From the NCBI GenBank assembly GCA_009927375.1, contig RFNE01000240.1, positions 1 through 6,190 of the forward strand: a DNA stretch of 6,190 bases, written 5' to 3'. Numbering within the stretch: position 1 is the stretch's first letter; each line of letters opens with the position of its first letter. This document shows positions 1 to 5,307 of the stretch, piece by piece. The notes under the pieces are model-generated. The model searched no databases. It was given only the letters and a program-made list of their open reading frames with translations, and was not told the DNA's origin. Made by a program: the position numbers and the translations under genes. Origin of the DNA: Actinomycetota bacterium (GTDB taxonomy: Bacteria; Actinomycetota; Acidimicrobiia; Acidimicrobiales; Ilumatobacteraceae).

Positions 1-1999
1 AAAAGGTGACCGCGCTCAAGATTCGACTCACCGCAAGTGCGATTCTCGCGCTTCCCGTGTTCATCGTCTCGATGTTCACCCAACTGCAGTTCACCAACTG
101 GCAGTGGTGGGCACTCGTCTTTTCTGCCCCTGTCGTGACATGGGGTGCGTGGCCGTTCCATCGCGCCGCACTGATGAATGCCCGGCATCGATCGACGACG
201 ATGGACACGCTCATCTCGCTCGGTGTCGTTGCGGCAACGGCCTGGTCGGTCTGGGCATTGATTTGGGGCGATGTTACGACGCACGTAGGCATGGACATGT
301 CTGGTGGCATCCACGTGTACTTCGAAGTCGCAGTGTCGGTGACGGTCTTCCTCCTTGCAGGCAGATACTTCGAAGCGCGGGCGAAGCGTCGCGCGGGCGA
401 TGCACTTCGTGCCCTTCTTGCGCTCGGAGCGCGTCAGGCAGTCGTCCTGCGTGACGGCGAAGAAGTAGTGATTGATGCAGCGAAGGTCAAGGTCGGAGAT
501 CGACTGGTGGTGAGGCCAGGTGAGACGATCGCTGCTGACGGAATCGTTGAAGAAGGCAACTCCTCGATTGATGCGTCGATGTTGACTGGTGAGAGTGTTC
601 CGGTCGACGTAGGTCCGGGTTCGAAGGTCACGGGTACGACGACGAACCTCACCGGACGATTGATTGTCAAGGCTCGGCGAGTCGGCGCCGACTCCACGTT
701 CGCCCAGATGACGAAATTGGTCAGAGATGCGCAGACCACGAAGGCCCCGGTGCAAAGGCTGGCCGACCGAGTGAGCAGTGTGTTTGTGCCGACGGTGATT
801 CTGATCGCAGTGGGAACGTTTGCAGCCTGGTATTTCCTCGGTGACTCAACTGACCAAGTCTCGGATGCATTCACCGCTGCTGTTGCGGTGTTGATCATTG
901 CCTGTCCTTGTGCTCTCGGACTTGCAACTCCAACTGCACTCATGGTTGGAAGCGGTCGTGCAGCTCAGATGGGAATTGTGATCAAGGGAGTGGACGTCCT
1001 CCAAAGCACGCGTCGTATCGACACCGTCGTGTTCGACAAGACCGGGACCGTGACCACGGGGGTGATGCAGCTCGTTGATGTCATCGTCGCTGACGGCGTT
1101 GCGCGTAATGAGGTGCTGTTGCTGGCTGGCTCGTTGGAACATGCGAGTGAGCACCCAGTTGCAAGAGCAATCGCGCAGGCTGCGCGAGCGGAACTCGGTT
1201 CGCTCGATCACGTGAGCCAGTTTGAATCGCTGCGGGGCTTGGCACGACGGGAGTTGTTGCGGCGAGGCGCGTCATCGTCGGAGGAGAGGCATTGTTCAGC
1301 AAGCAACTTGTGCTCGTGTCGAAGCAGCTGCGTGAAGCACTCGTTTCGGCTCGCGAGTCGGGGAATACGGCAGTTCTCGTCGGGTATGACGGCTCTGCGA
1401 AGGGTGTTTGCGTCGTTGCGGACCGACCGAAGCCAAGCAGTGCCACGGCGATTAGCGACCTGCGCAACCTGGGACTTCGACCGGTGCTGCTCACCGGCGA
1501 CAACCGTGAGACGGCGATCGCCGTGGCGTCACAGGTCGGAATCGAGACGGACGATCAACATGTGATCGCTGGTGTGTTGCCAGCCGACAAGGTGCGTGTC
1601 GTCGCAGACCTGCAGGAGCGCGGCTATGCGGTCGCGATGGTCGGTGACGGTGTCAACGATGCGGCGGCACTCGCACAGGCAGACGTTGGGATCGCAATGG
1701 GAACTGGAACCGACGTCGCGATGCACGCAAGTGACCTCACGATCGTGAGCGGGGACCTTCGACTCGTGTCGGATGCAATTCTCTTGTCACGCGCGACGTT
1801 GCGGACGATCAGCGCGAACGTGTTCTGGGCTTTCGCCTACAACACGGCAGCGATCCCGATTGCTGCAACCGGATTGTTGAACCCGATGTGGGCCGGTCTG
1901 GCAATGGCGTTTTCGAGCGTCTTCGTCGTGAGTAACTCGCTTCGTCTGCGAACGGCGAAACTCACGCCACAGACCGCGTTCGTGCACGCAACTCGCTGA
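1..1999 (+). CDS. copA: Cu(+)-translocating P1B-type ATPase CopA, 5'-partial, with one frameshift
   Basis: Inner-membrane pump that uses ATP to export Cu(+) from the cytosol. Residues are counted from the GTG at base 6. Visible: paired hydrophobic helices (about 6-27, 33-50, 67-88, 105-120), the actuator TGES loop (194-197), the ion-binding CPC motif (300-302) in a membrane helix, the phosphorylated Asp in DKTGT (D344) and the nucleotide-domain HP (383-384). After the frameshift near base 1235 the frame changes and continues through GDGVND, then helices with YN and MAFSS, the Cu(+)-type signatures. The frame is open to the window edge, so any N-terminal HMA metal-binding domain lies outside; base 6 is probably not the true start. 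One missing base reconciles both halves: 1994 nt present plus 1 is 665 codons including the TGA stop. The Met/His-containing loop at residues 93-103 fits copper. Subclass Cu(+) rather than Zn/Cd is well supported. Confidence 0.93.
1233..1237 (+). other. Frameshift site in copA (one base missing in a G run)
   Basis: The upstream frame reads sensibly to the Phe-Glu-Ser-Leu ending at 1232. The downstream frame reads Gly-Leu-Gly-Thr-Thr-Gly-Val-Val from 1235, the usual P1B nucleotide-domain sequence. Only two bases (CG) remain for the codon between them. A fifth G in the CGGGG run would restore Leu-Arg-Gly-Leu. Staying in the first frame gives an Arg/Ser/Cys-rich tail ending at 1565 that resembles no P-type ATPase. 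Sequencing error is likelier than mutation, but not proven. Confidence 0.85.
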
Positions 2000-2726
2000 T
2001 CGCCTCTCGTCTCCAGGTTCGAGCGGTCCGAAGCTGGACGCCATGCTGTCGTGCAATCTCTTCGACGGTCATTCCATCGGCGAGTTGTCGAAGGATCAAC
2101 AAGTTCTGTGGCGAGAGAGATGAAGAAGCGTGGTCCAACGCGTCATTGAGAACCATGGCAGCGGTCTCATCGGGTCGGGGTGCTGGAACGTGTGACATTG
2201 ATTCGGTGTCGCACAGTTGGACCGTGTAGCGCTGATATCTAGTCGGCTGGACGAATGCGTAGTACTCGCTGTCGCGTACGAGATTCGAGGCGACCTTTGC
2301 TGGTCTGCGCTCTGTCGGGTAGGTGCGGATCAGCATCCACGCATGGGAGATGATCTCGGTGAGAGCCTCGTCGAATCCTCCAACGGTGATCTTTCCCCGT
2401 CGGCGCGCCACGGCGATGAGCGGTGGGAGAAGTCGCTGAAGCACTATTCGTGCGGCGAGTTCGTCGGTTGCTGCTCGTTCTACGAGGAGGAAGAGATAAC
2501 GGTCGGCAACTGAGTCTTTGGGGTCGCGACCGAACCCTGCGTTGTTGAGAACCTCGTCCAGGTGTCCGATTGGCGACTTGGGAAGGCCCCACGTGTTCAC
2601 TCGTCGTACCGCGTGTCGAGCGGTGGAGAGCCTACGCCATTCAGCTCCGAGGTCTCGGAGCATTGGGCTGGATCCGGATGGGTGTGTGAGGAGTGAGTGT
2701 GTGCGGGTTGTGGTTGGTGTGGTCAT
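1962..2726 (-). CDS. Orphan sigma-70-like / helix-turn-helix regulatory protein
   Basis: 254 aa. The C-terminal part (about 204-248) looks like sigma region 4 or a LuxR-type helix-turn-helix: SLSPQNLLILRQLADGMTVEEI is followed by a turn and an Arg-rich recognition helix (RTARTWRREA). The middle (about 90-165) is helical, with an aromatic/acidic segment (FDEALTEIISHAWMLIRTYP) reminiscent of sigma region 2, then a conserved-looking basic stretch (RRPAKVASNLVRD). This resembles a group of actinobacterial conserved proteins annotated as sigma-factor-like; I cannot name a member or its targets. No anti-sigma gene, membrane segment or sensor domain is adjacent. The ATG at 2726 gives the full frame but has no Shine-Dalgarno sequence; Met22 (2663) is an alternative, since the first 21 residues are Thr/Ser-rich and low-complexity. 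Its 3' end overlaps copA by 38 bases, convergently. Coding is well supported; the exact role is not. Confidence 0.8.
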   Translation of the reverse strand: MTTPTTTRTHSLLTHPSGSSPMLRDLGAEWRRLSTARHAVRRVNTWGLPKSPIGHLDEVLNNAGFGRDPKDSVADRYLFLLVERAATDELAARIVLQRLLPPLIAVARRRGKITVGGFDEALTEIISHAWMLIRTYPTERRPAKVASNLVRDSEYYAFVQPTRYQRYTVQLCDTESMSHVPAPRPDETAAMVLNDALDHASSSLSPQNLLILRQLADGMTVEEIARQHGVQLRTARTWRREAISELRARTRSVA

Positions 2727-2769
2727 GGAGACATCGTCCGCATGACCATCACCGGAACTCAGTCCGCGA

Positions 2770-2791
2770 TTCTCACCGCAGTTCTCACCGC
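2770..2791. repeat. Tandem 10-base direct repeat TTCTCACCGC, 12-base period
   Basis: TTCTCACCGC occurs at 2770-2779 and again, identical, at 2782-2791, so the copies start 12 bases apart, close to one helical turn. They occupy the place where a -35 element would be expected for the TAGGGT box at 2807. Same-face direct repeats upstream of a promoter are a common form of activator or repressor site, so an operator is plausible. No binding protein can be assigned from sequence. The adjacent divergent gene encodes an HTH protein and is one candidate. Confidence 0.6.
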
Positions 2792-2793
2792 GA

Positions 2794-2801
2794 GAAATTT
2801 C
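2794..2801. repeat. Short palindrome GAAATTTC between direct repeat and -10 box
   Basis: GAAATTTC is a perfect 8-base palindrome. With one mismatched pair it extends to GC arms (2791-2804). It is a local AT-rich patch in GC-rich surroundings and ends 5 bases before the TAGGGT box. It could be part of an operator or an AT-rich promoter spacer; chance is possible at this length. Confidence 0.4.
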
Positions 2802-2806
2802 GCGTC

Positions 2807-2812
2807 TAGGGT
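2807..2812 (+). promoter_or_regulatory. Putative -10 box TAGGGT of a leaderless promoter for the hydrolase gene
   Basis: TAGGGT matches the TANNNT pattern and ends 6 bases before the ATG at 2819, the spacing at which transcription would begin at the start codon itself. No Shine-Dalgarno sequence precedes the ATG, and no good -35 hexamer is seen at 16-18 bases; that space is filled by the direct repeats. Confidence 0.5.
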
Positions 2813-2818
2813 GTGCGC

Positions 2819-3475
2819 ATGCGCATCGTCTTGCCGTCGGGAACCCAGGCGTCGGTGGGCTTGGTGGACAAGGCCGCCATGGGTCTGGTCATCGCCCCGG
2901 ACATCTTTGGCCTGCGACCGTTGTTCGACGACATGGTCGAGCGGTTCGCCCGAGAGTGGCAGATGTCAGTGATCGCGGTCGAGCCGTTCCCGGGGCAGAC
3001 GCTTTCGGAAGAGATTGCCGATCGGTTTGCCGCAGCCGCACACCTCGATGACGAACTTCATCTGCGCGACCTCACGGAGGCCGCCGATTACCTCGGAACT
3101 TCGCGAGTCGGACTGATGGGGTTCTGTATCGGTGGGATGTACTGCTTCAAGGCAGGACGGTCTTCGCGTTTCGATCGAATCGCCTCGTTCTACGGAATGA
3201 TTCATGTTCCTGAGGCGTGGGCTGGCCCCGGCCAAGGAGATCCAATCGAGCAGCTACGCGCAGGCCACCCCGATCGAGTGCTTGCGCTGATTGGTACTCA
3301 GGATCCGTATACACCGCCGGATCACGTCAACGAACTCCGCGCGGTTGGGGTGACGGTTCGTGAGTATCCGGAGGCCGTGCATGCATTCGCCCACGATCCA
3401 GCGCGACCCGTTCATCGCCCTGATGATGCTGCGGACGCGTTCAGCGCAACCCGCAATTGGTTACTGGGGAACTAA
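2819..3475 (+). CDS. Dienelactone hydrolase family protein (alpha/beta hydrolase)
   Basis: 218 aa cytosolic alpha/beta hydrolase, close to the usual family length. The classic dienelactone hydrolase triad is visible, counted from the ATG at 2819: Cys103 in GFCIGG, Asp162 in GTQDPYTPP and His188 in EAVHAFAHD. The early PDIFGL motif (27-32) corresponds to the family's EIFGL, with Asp in place of the Glu that interacts with the nucleophilic Cys in the characterised enzyme. Family members hydrolyse dienelactones in chlorocatechol degradation or act on other small esters and lactones. No catabolic genes are nearby, so the substrate is unknown. A GTG six bases upstream (2813) is also in frame; I chose the ATG because the -10 box then gives a leaderless start. 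No signal peptide. The stop overlaps the convergent crp gene by 4 bases. Confidence 0.9.
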   Translation: MRIVLPSGTQASVGLVDKAAMGLVIAPDIFGLRPLFDDMVERFAREWQMSVIAVEPFPGQTLSEEIADRFAAAAHLDDELHLRDLTEAADYLGTSRVGLMGFCIGGMYCFKAGRSSRFDRIASFYGMIHVPEAWAGPGQGDPIEQLRAGHPDRVLALIGTQDPYTPPDHVNELRAVGVTVREYPEAVHAFAHDPARPVHRPDDAADAFSATRNWLLGN

Positions 3476-4137
3476 CTCGAACGGACTTCGAGTCGATCCC
3501 GCATCAAGATGTGATAGCGGCGATCGTGCTGCTCGAGCCATCCGAGGCGAATGAAACTGGCGATCGCCTTGTTGACGCGCTCGCGTGAAGCGCCGACCAT
3601 GCCCGCAAGTTCCTCTTGGGTGACGGGAAGAACAAATTCATCCTTCCCACCGGAGAGTTCGAGTAGTCGCTTGGCGGTACGACCAGTGACGTCGAGGAAG
3701 ACGCTGTCGGAGAGCACCTCGTCCATCGTGCGCAGTCGGGTGGCAAGAAGTTTCGCCACACCCCACAGCATTGCGGGGTTCGAGCGCATGTGCTCGACGA
3801 CCGGACCGTACGGAATGCGAAGGACGGTGGATGTCTCGATTGCTCGAGCCATGGCGGAGCGGGCTCCATTGTCGAGGAGACCGAGCTCGCCGAAGAGGTC
3901 ACCAACTTCCATGAGCGCGAGAACGCTCTCGCGGGCATCGAGTGGCTTGTTGTCGACTGCGATTGCAATGCGACCACTGAGCACGACGAACAGAGCATCG
4001 GGCGCATCACCTTCGCTGAAGAGAACGTCTCCGCGCTGCAGTTGTTGCGTTGTTGCACTCGATGCGATGGTCGAGAGGGCAGCAGAAGGTGTCTCGGCGA
4101 AAAAGGAGGTTTGAGCAAGGATTTCTTCGTGTTTCAT
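3472..4137 (-). CDS. Crp/Fnr-family cyclic-nucleotide-binding transcriptional regulator
   Basis: 221 aa, typical length. Residues about 10-125 form a cNMP-binding beta-barrel: GDVLFSEGD (36-44), LFVVLSGRIAI (49-59), and the phosphate-binding cassette FGELGLLDNGARSA (82-95), which keeps the Glu and the Arg-Ser pair (R93, S94) that contact cAMP in CRP. A dimerisation helix follows (about 115-142). The C-terminal winged HTH (about 150-215) contains TQEELAGMVGASRERVNKAI (173-192), very like actinobacterial Crp/GlxR-type regulators. No Cys cluster for an Fe-S centre, so CRP-like rather than FNR-like. Cyclic AMP as ligand is inferred from the cassette. The gene diverges from ispD across 30 bases and may regulate itself or that operon, although no TGTGA-N6-TCACA site is visible there. 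No Shine-Dalgarno sequence precedes the ATG. Confidence 0.93.
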   Translation of the reverse strand: MKHEEILAQTSFFAETPSAALSTIASSATTQQLQRGDVLFSEGDAPDALFVVLSGRIAIAVDNKPLDARESVLALMEVGDLFGELGLLDNGARSAMARAIETSTVLRIPYGPVVEHMRSNPAMLWGVAKLLATRLRTMDEVLSDSVFLDVTGRTAKRLLELSGGKDEFVLPVTQEELAGMVGASRERVNKAIASFIRLGWLEQHDRRYHILMRDRLEVRSS

Positions 4138-4146
4138 GCGGGTTTG

Positions 4147-4174
4147 ACGGTACTACCCTTAAGCGTCGTGGCAA
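4147..4174 (-). promoter_or_regulatory. Putative promoter for the Crp-family gene
   Basis: On the minus strand, TACCGT (4147-4152) fits a TANNNT -10 box lying 9 bases before the ATG. TTGCCA (4169-4174) matches the -35 consensus TTGACA at five of six bases, with a 16-base spacer. The -35 would lie inside the first codons of ispD. With no Shine-Dalgarno sequence, a leaderless or near-leaderless mRNA is likely. Prediction only. Confidence 0.4.
4154..4159 (+). promoter_or_regulatory. Putative -10 box TACCCT for the ispD-ispF-rlmB operon
   Basis: TACCCT fits TANNNT and ends 8 bases before the GTG start of ispD, consistent with transcription starting at or just before the start codon. There is no Shine-Dalgarno sequence and no convincing -35. 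It sits within two bases of the predicted -10 of the divergent Crp-family gene, and the small inverted repeat GGTA-C-TACC (4149-4157) overlaps both boxes. Confidence 0.45.
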
Positions 4175-4810
4175 CCGCAGCGAACGAAATTGTTTGGACG
4201 GTTGTCGTTGCGGCAGGGACGGGCACCCGTTTCGGTGGGCAAAAGCAATATGCCTTGATCGGTGATCAGCGAGTGCTCGATTGGTCAATTGAAACCGCAC
4301 GGTCGGTCAGTGATGGCGTGGTCGTGGTCGTTCCATCTGAAGACGTCGCGCGCGAAGGTGGGTGGCCGGTGGAAAGACGAGAAGTGAGTCCGTTCGTAAC
4401 GGGCTCGGTGCGGTTCCAGCCGAAGCAACCATCATTTGCGTGCACGACGCAGCGAGACCCTTCGCGAGCGAGCATCTCTACAGAGAGGTCATCGCCCAAG
4501 TAGTGGGTGGCGCTGATGGTGCGGTCCCTGGCTCCCCGTCACCGACACGATCAAGCAGGTGTCTTCGGCCAATGTCGTCGTTGCGACTCCTGATCGGTCG
4601 TCGCTCGTGGCCGTGCAGACACCGCAGGCGTTTCGCGCAACCACGTTGCGCGAGGCCCATCGACTCGGAGCAGACGGAACAGATGACGCCGCCCTCGTGG
4701 AGCGCGCAGGTGGAAGAGTCGTCGTGGTCGTCGGCGAGGAAATGAATCGAAAACTGACGACGCCACAAGATCTCGAGTGGGCGCGCTCGAACGCTCGAAG
4801 CGAGGTGTGA
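4168..4810 (+). CDS. ispD: 2-C-methyl-D-erythritol 4-phosphate cytidylyltransferase (IspD), with two frameshifts
   Basis: Third step of the MEP isoprenoid pathway: transfers CMP from CTP to 2-C-methyl-D-erythritol 4-phosphate. The GTG at 4168 begins an N terminus leading to the nucleotide-binding loop VVVAAGTGTRFGGQKQY. The frame changes near 4360 (then AGGKTRSESVRNGL and VHDAARPF) and again near 4531 (then PVTDTIK, PDRSSLVAVQTPQAF, TDDAALVE and the Lys-Leu-Thr near the C terminus). These are the family motifs in correct order. The span is 643 nt; adding one base at each site gives 645 nt, or 214 aa plus stop, close to the family's usual size. As given, the frame is broken and would yield no full enzyme. 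Since ispF follows intact and the pathway is normally essential, sequence error is the likelier cause. The TGA overlaps a GTG of ispF. Confidence 0.9.
4357..4364 (+). other. Frameshift site 1 in ispD (one base missing in a G run)
   Basis: The frame from the GTG start reads Arg-Glu-Gly-Gly up to 4362. The next family segment, Val-Ala-Gly-Gly-Lys-Thr-Arg-Ser, is in the frame starting at 4362, so the two overlap by one base. Making the GGG at 4360-4362 into four Gs (GGT-GGG-GTG-GCC) joins them exactly. Confidence 0.8.
4530..4538 (+). other. Frameshift site 2 in ispD (one base missing in or beside a C run)
   Basis: The second frame reads Gly-Ala-Val-Pro-Gly to 4532. The third frame reads Leu-Pro-Val-Thr-Asp-Thr-Ile-Lys from 4532, overlapping by one base. 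One extra C in GGCTCCCCGTC restores the family sequence, either as GGC-CTC-CCC or as GGC-TCC-CCC. Staying in the second frame gives an Arg/Ser-rich tail with no IspD resemblance. Confidence 0.8.
4802..4805 (+). promoter_or_regulatory. GAGG ribosome-binding site deciding the ispF start
   Basis: GAGG lies 7 bases before the GTG at 4813, near-ideal spacing, but only 1 base before the GTG at 4807 and 22 before the ATG at 4828. It lies within the last codons of ispD. Recognisable Shine-Dalgarno sequences are otherwise scarce in this window. Confidence 0.45.
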
Positions 4811-4812
4811 CC

Positions 4813-5307
4813 GTGTCGCAACACGAGATGCGCGTCGGACAGGGATTCGACATTCATCGATTCGAGGCCAGTCCCTCAGGAAAGAAGCTCATCCTCGGTG
4901 GAGTCACTTTTGAGGGTGAGCGTGCGCTCGTGGGGCACAGTGATGCCGATGCGATTGCACACGCAGTGGCCGATGCGCTCCTTGGAGCTGCAGGTCTTGG
5001 CGACATTGGCGAACACTTTCCCGACACCGACCCAAAGTGGAGTGGAGCAAATTCCATCGACATCCTGCGCAGCGTTGCGGCGATGTTGGTCAAACAGGGC
5101 TATCGCATCCACAACGTCGATTGCAGCGTGGTGTGTGAGCGCCCGAAACTTGCGCCGCATCGAATTGCGATGCAAGAGAACCTGTCAGGTGCAGCAGGTG
5201 CGCCAGTGACGGTCAAAGGTCGTCGCGCAGAGGAACTTGGTGCGCTCGGTCGAGCCGAAGGCATTGCTTGCTTCGCGGTTGCATTGATTTCGAAAGATCA
5301 CGCGTGA
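4813..5307 (+). CDS. ispF: 2-C-methyl-D-erythritol 2,4-cyclodiphosphate synthase (IspF)
   Basis: Fifth MEP-pathway step: cyclises CDP-methylerythritol 2-phosphate with release of CMP; family members are trimers binding a divalent metal at each site. 164 aa from GTG 4813. The metal ligands are visible as DxH in GFDIHRF (D13, H15) plus His50 in HSDADAIAH. Also present are GDIGEHFPDTDP (64-74) and the C-terminal LGALGRAEGIA. The loop that usually reads TTTE reads Arg137-Arg138-Ala-Glu140 here, keeping the Glu. Three starts are possible: GTG 4807, overlapping the ispD stop as GTGA; GTG 4813, with GAGG 7 bases upstream; and ATG 4828, which matches the conserved Met-Arg-Val-Gly N terminus but lacks a ribosome site. 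I favour 4813 for the GAGG. It is translationally coupled to ispD and rlmB. Confidence 0.95.
   Translation: MSQHEMRVGQGFDIHRFEASPSGKKLILGGVTFEGERALVGHSDADAIAHAVADALLGAAGLGDIGEHFPDTDPKWSGANSIDILRSVAAMLVKQGYRIHNVDCSVVCERPKLAPHRIAMQENLSGAAGAPVTVKGRRAEELGALGRAEGIACFAVALISKDHA

Noticed and set aside
434..943. Long open frame on the minus strand inside copA (169 codons)
   Set aside because: It lies entirely opposite the actuator and membrane region of copA, has Ser/Thr/Ala-rich composition with no motif, and is explained by the GC-rich codon pattern of the real gene.
1230..1245. Programmed ribosomal frameshift in copA
   Set aside because: Some bacterial copA genes use programmed -1 slippage to make a short metal-binding protein, but that occurs near the N-terminal HMA domain on an A-rich slippery site. 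This site is in the nucleotide domain, has only CGGGG and shows no obvious downstream stem.
3551..4114. Long plus-strand open frame opposite the Crp-family gene (187 codons)
   Set aside because: Ser/Arg/Thr-rich translation with no domain, fully antisense to a gene with clear Crp motifs.
4138..4167. CRP binding site in the crp/ispD gap
   Set aside because: No TGTGA-N6-TCACA-like sequence is present; the small GGTA-C-TACC repeat is not a CRP consensus.
4551..4857. Minus-strand frames opposite ispD
   Set aside because: Arg/Ser/Thr-rich with no recognisable features; they only look comparable because the true ispD frame is split by frameshifts.
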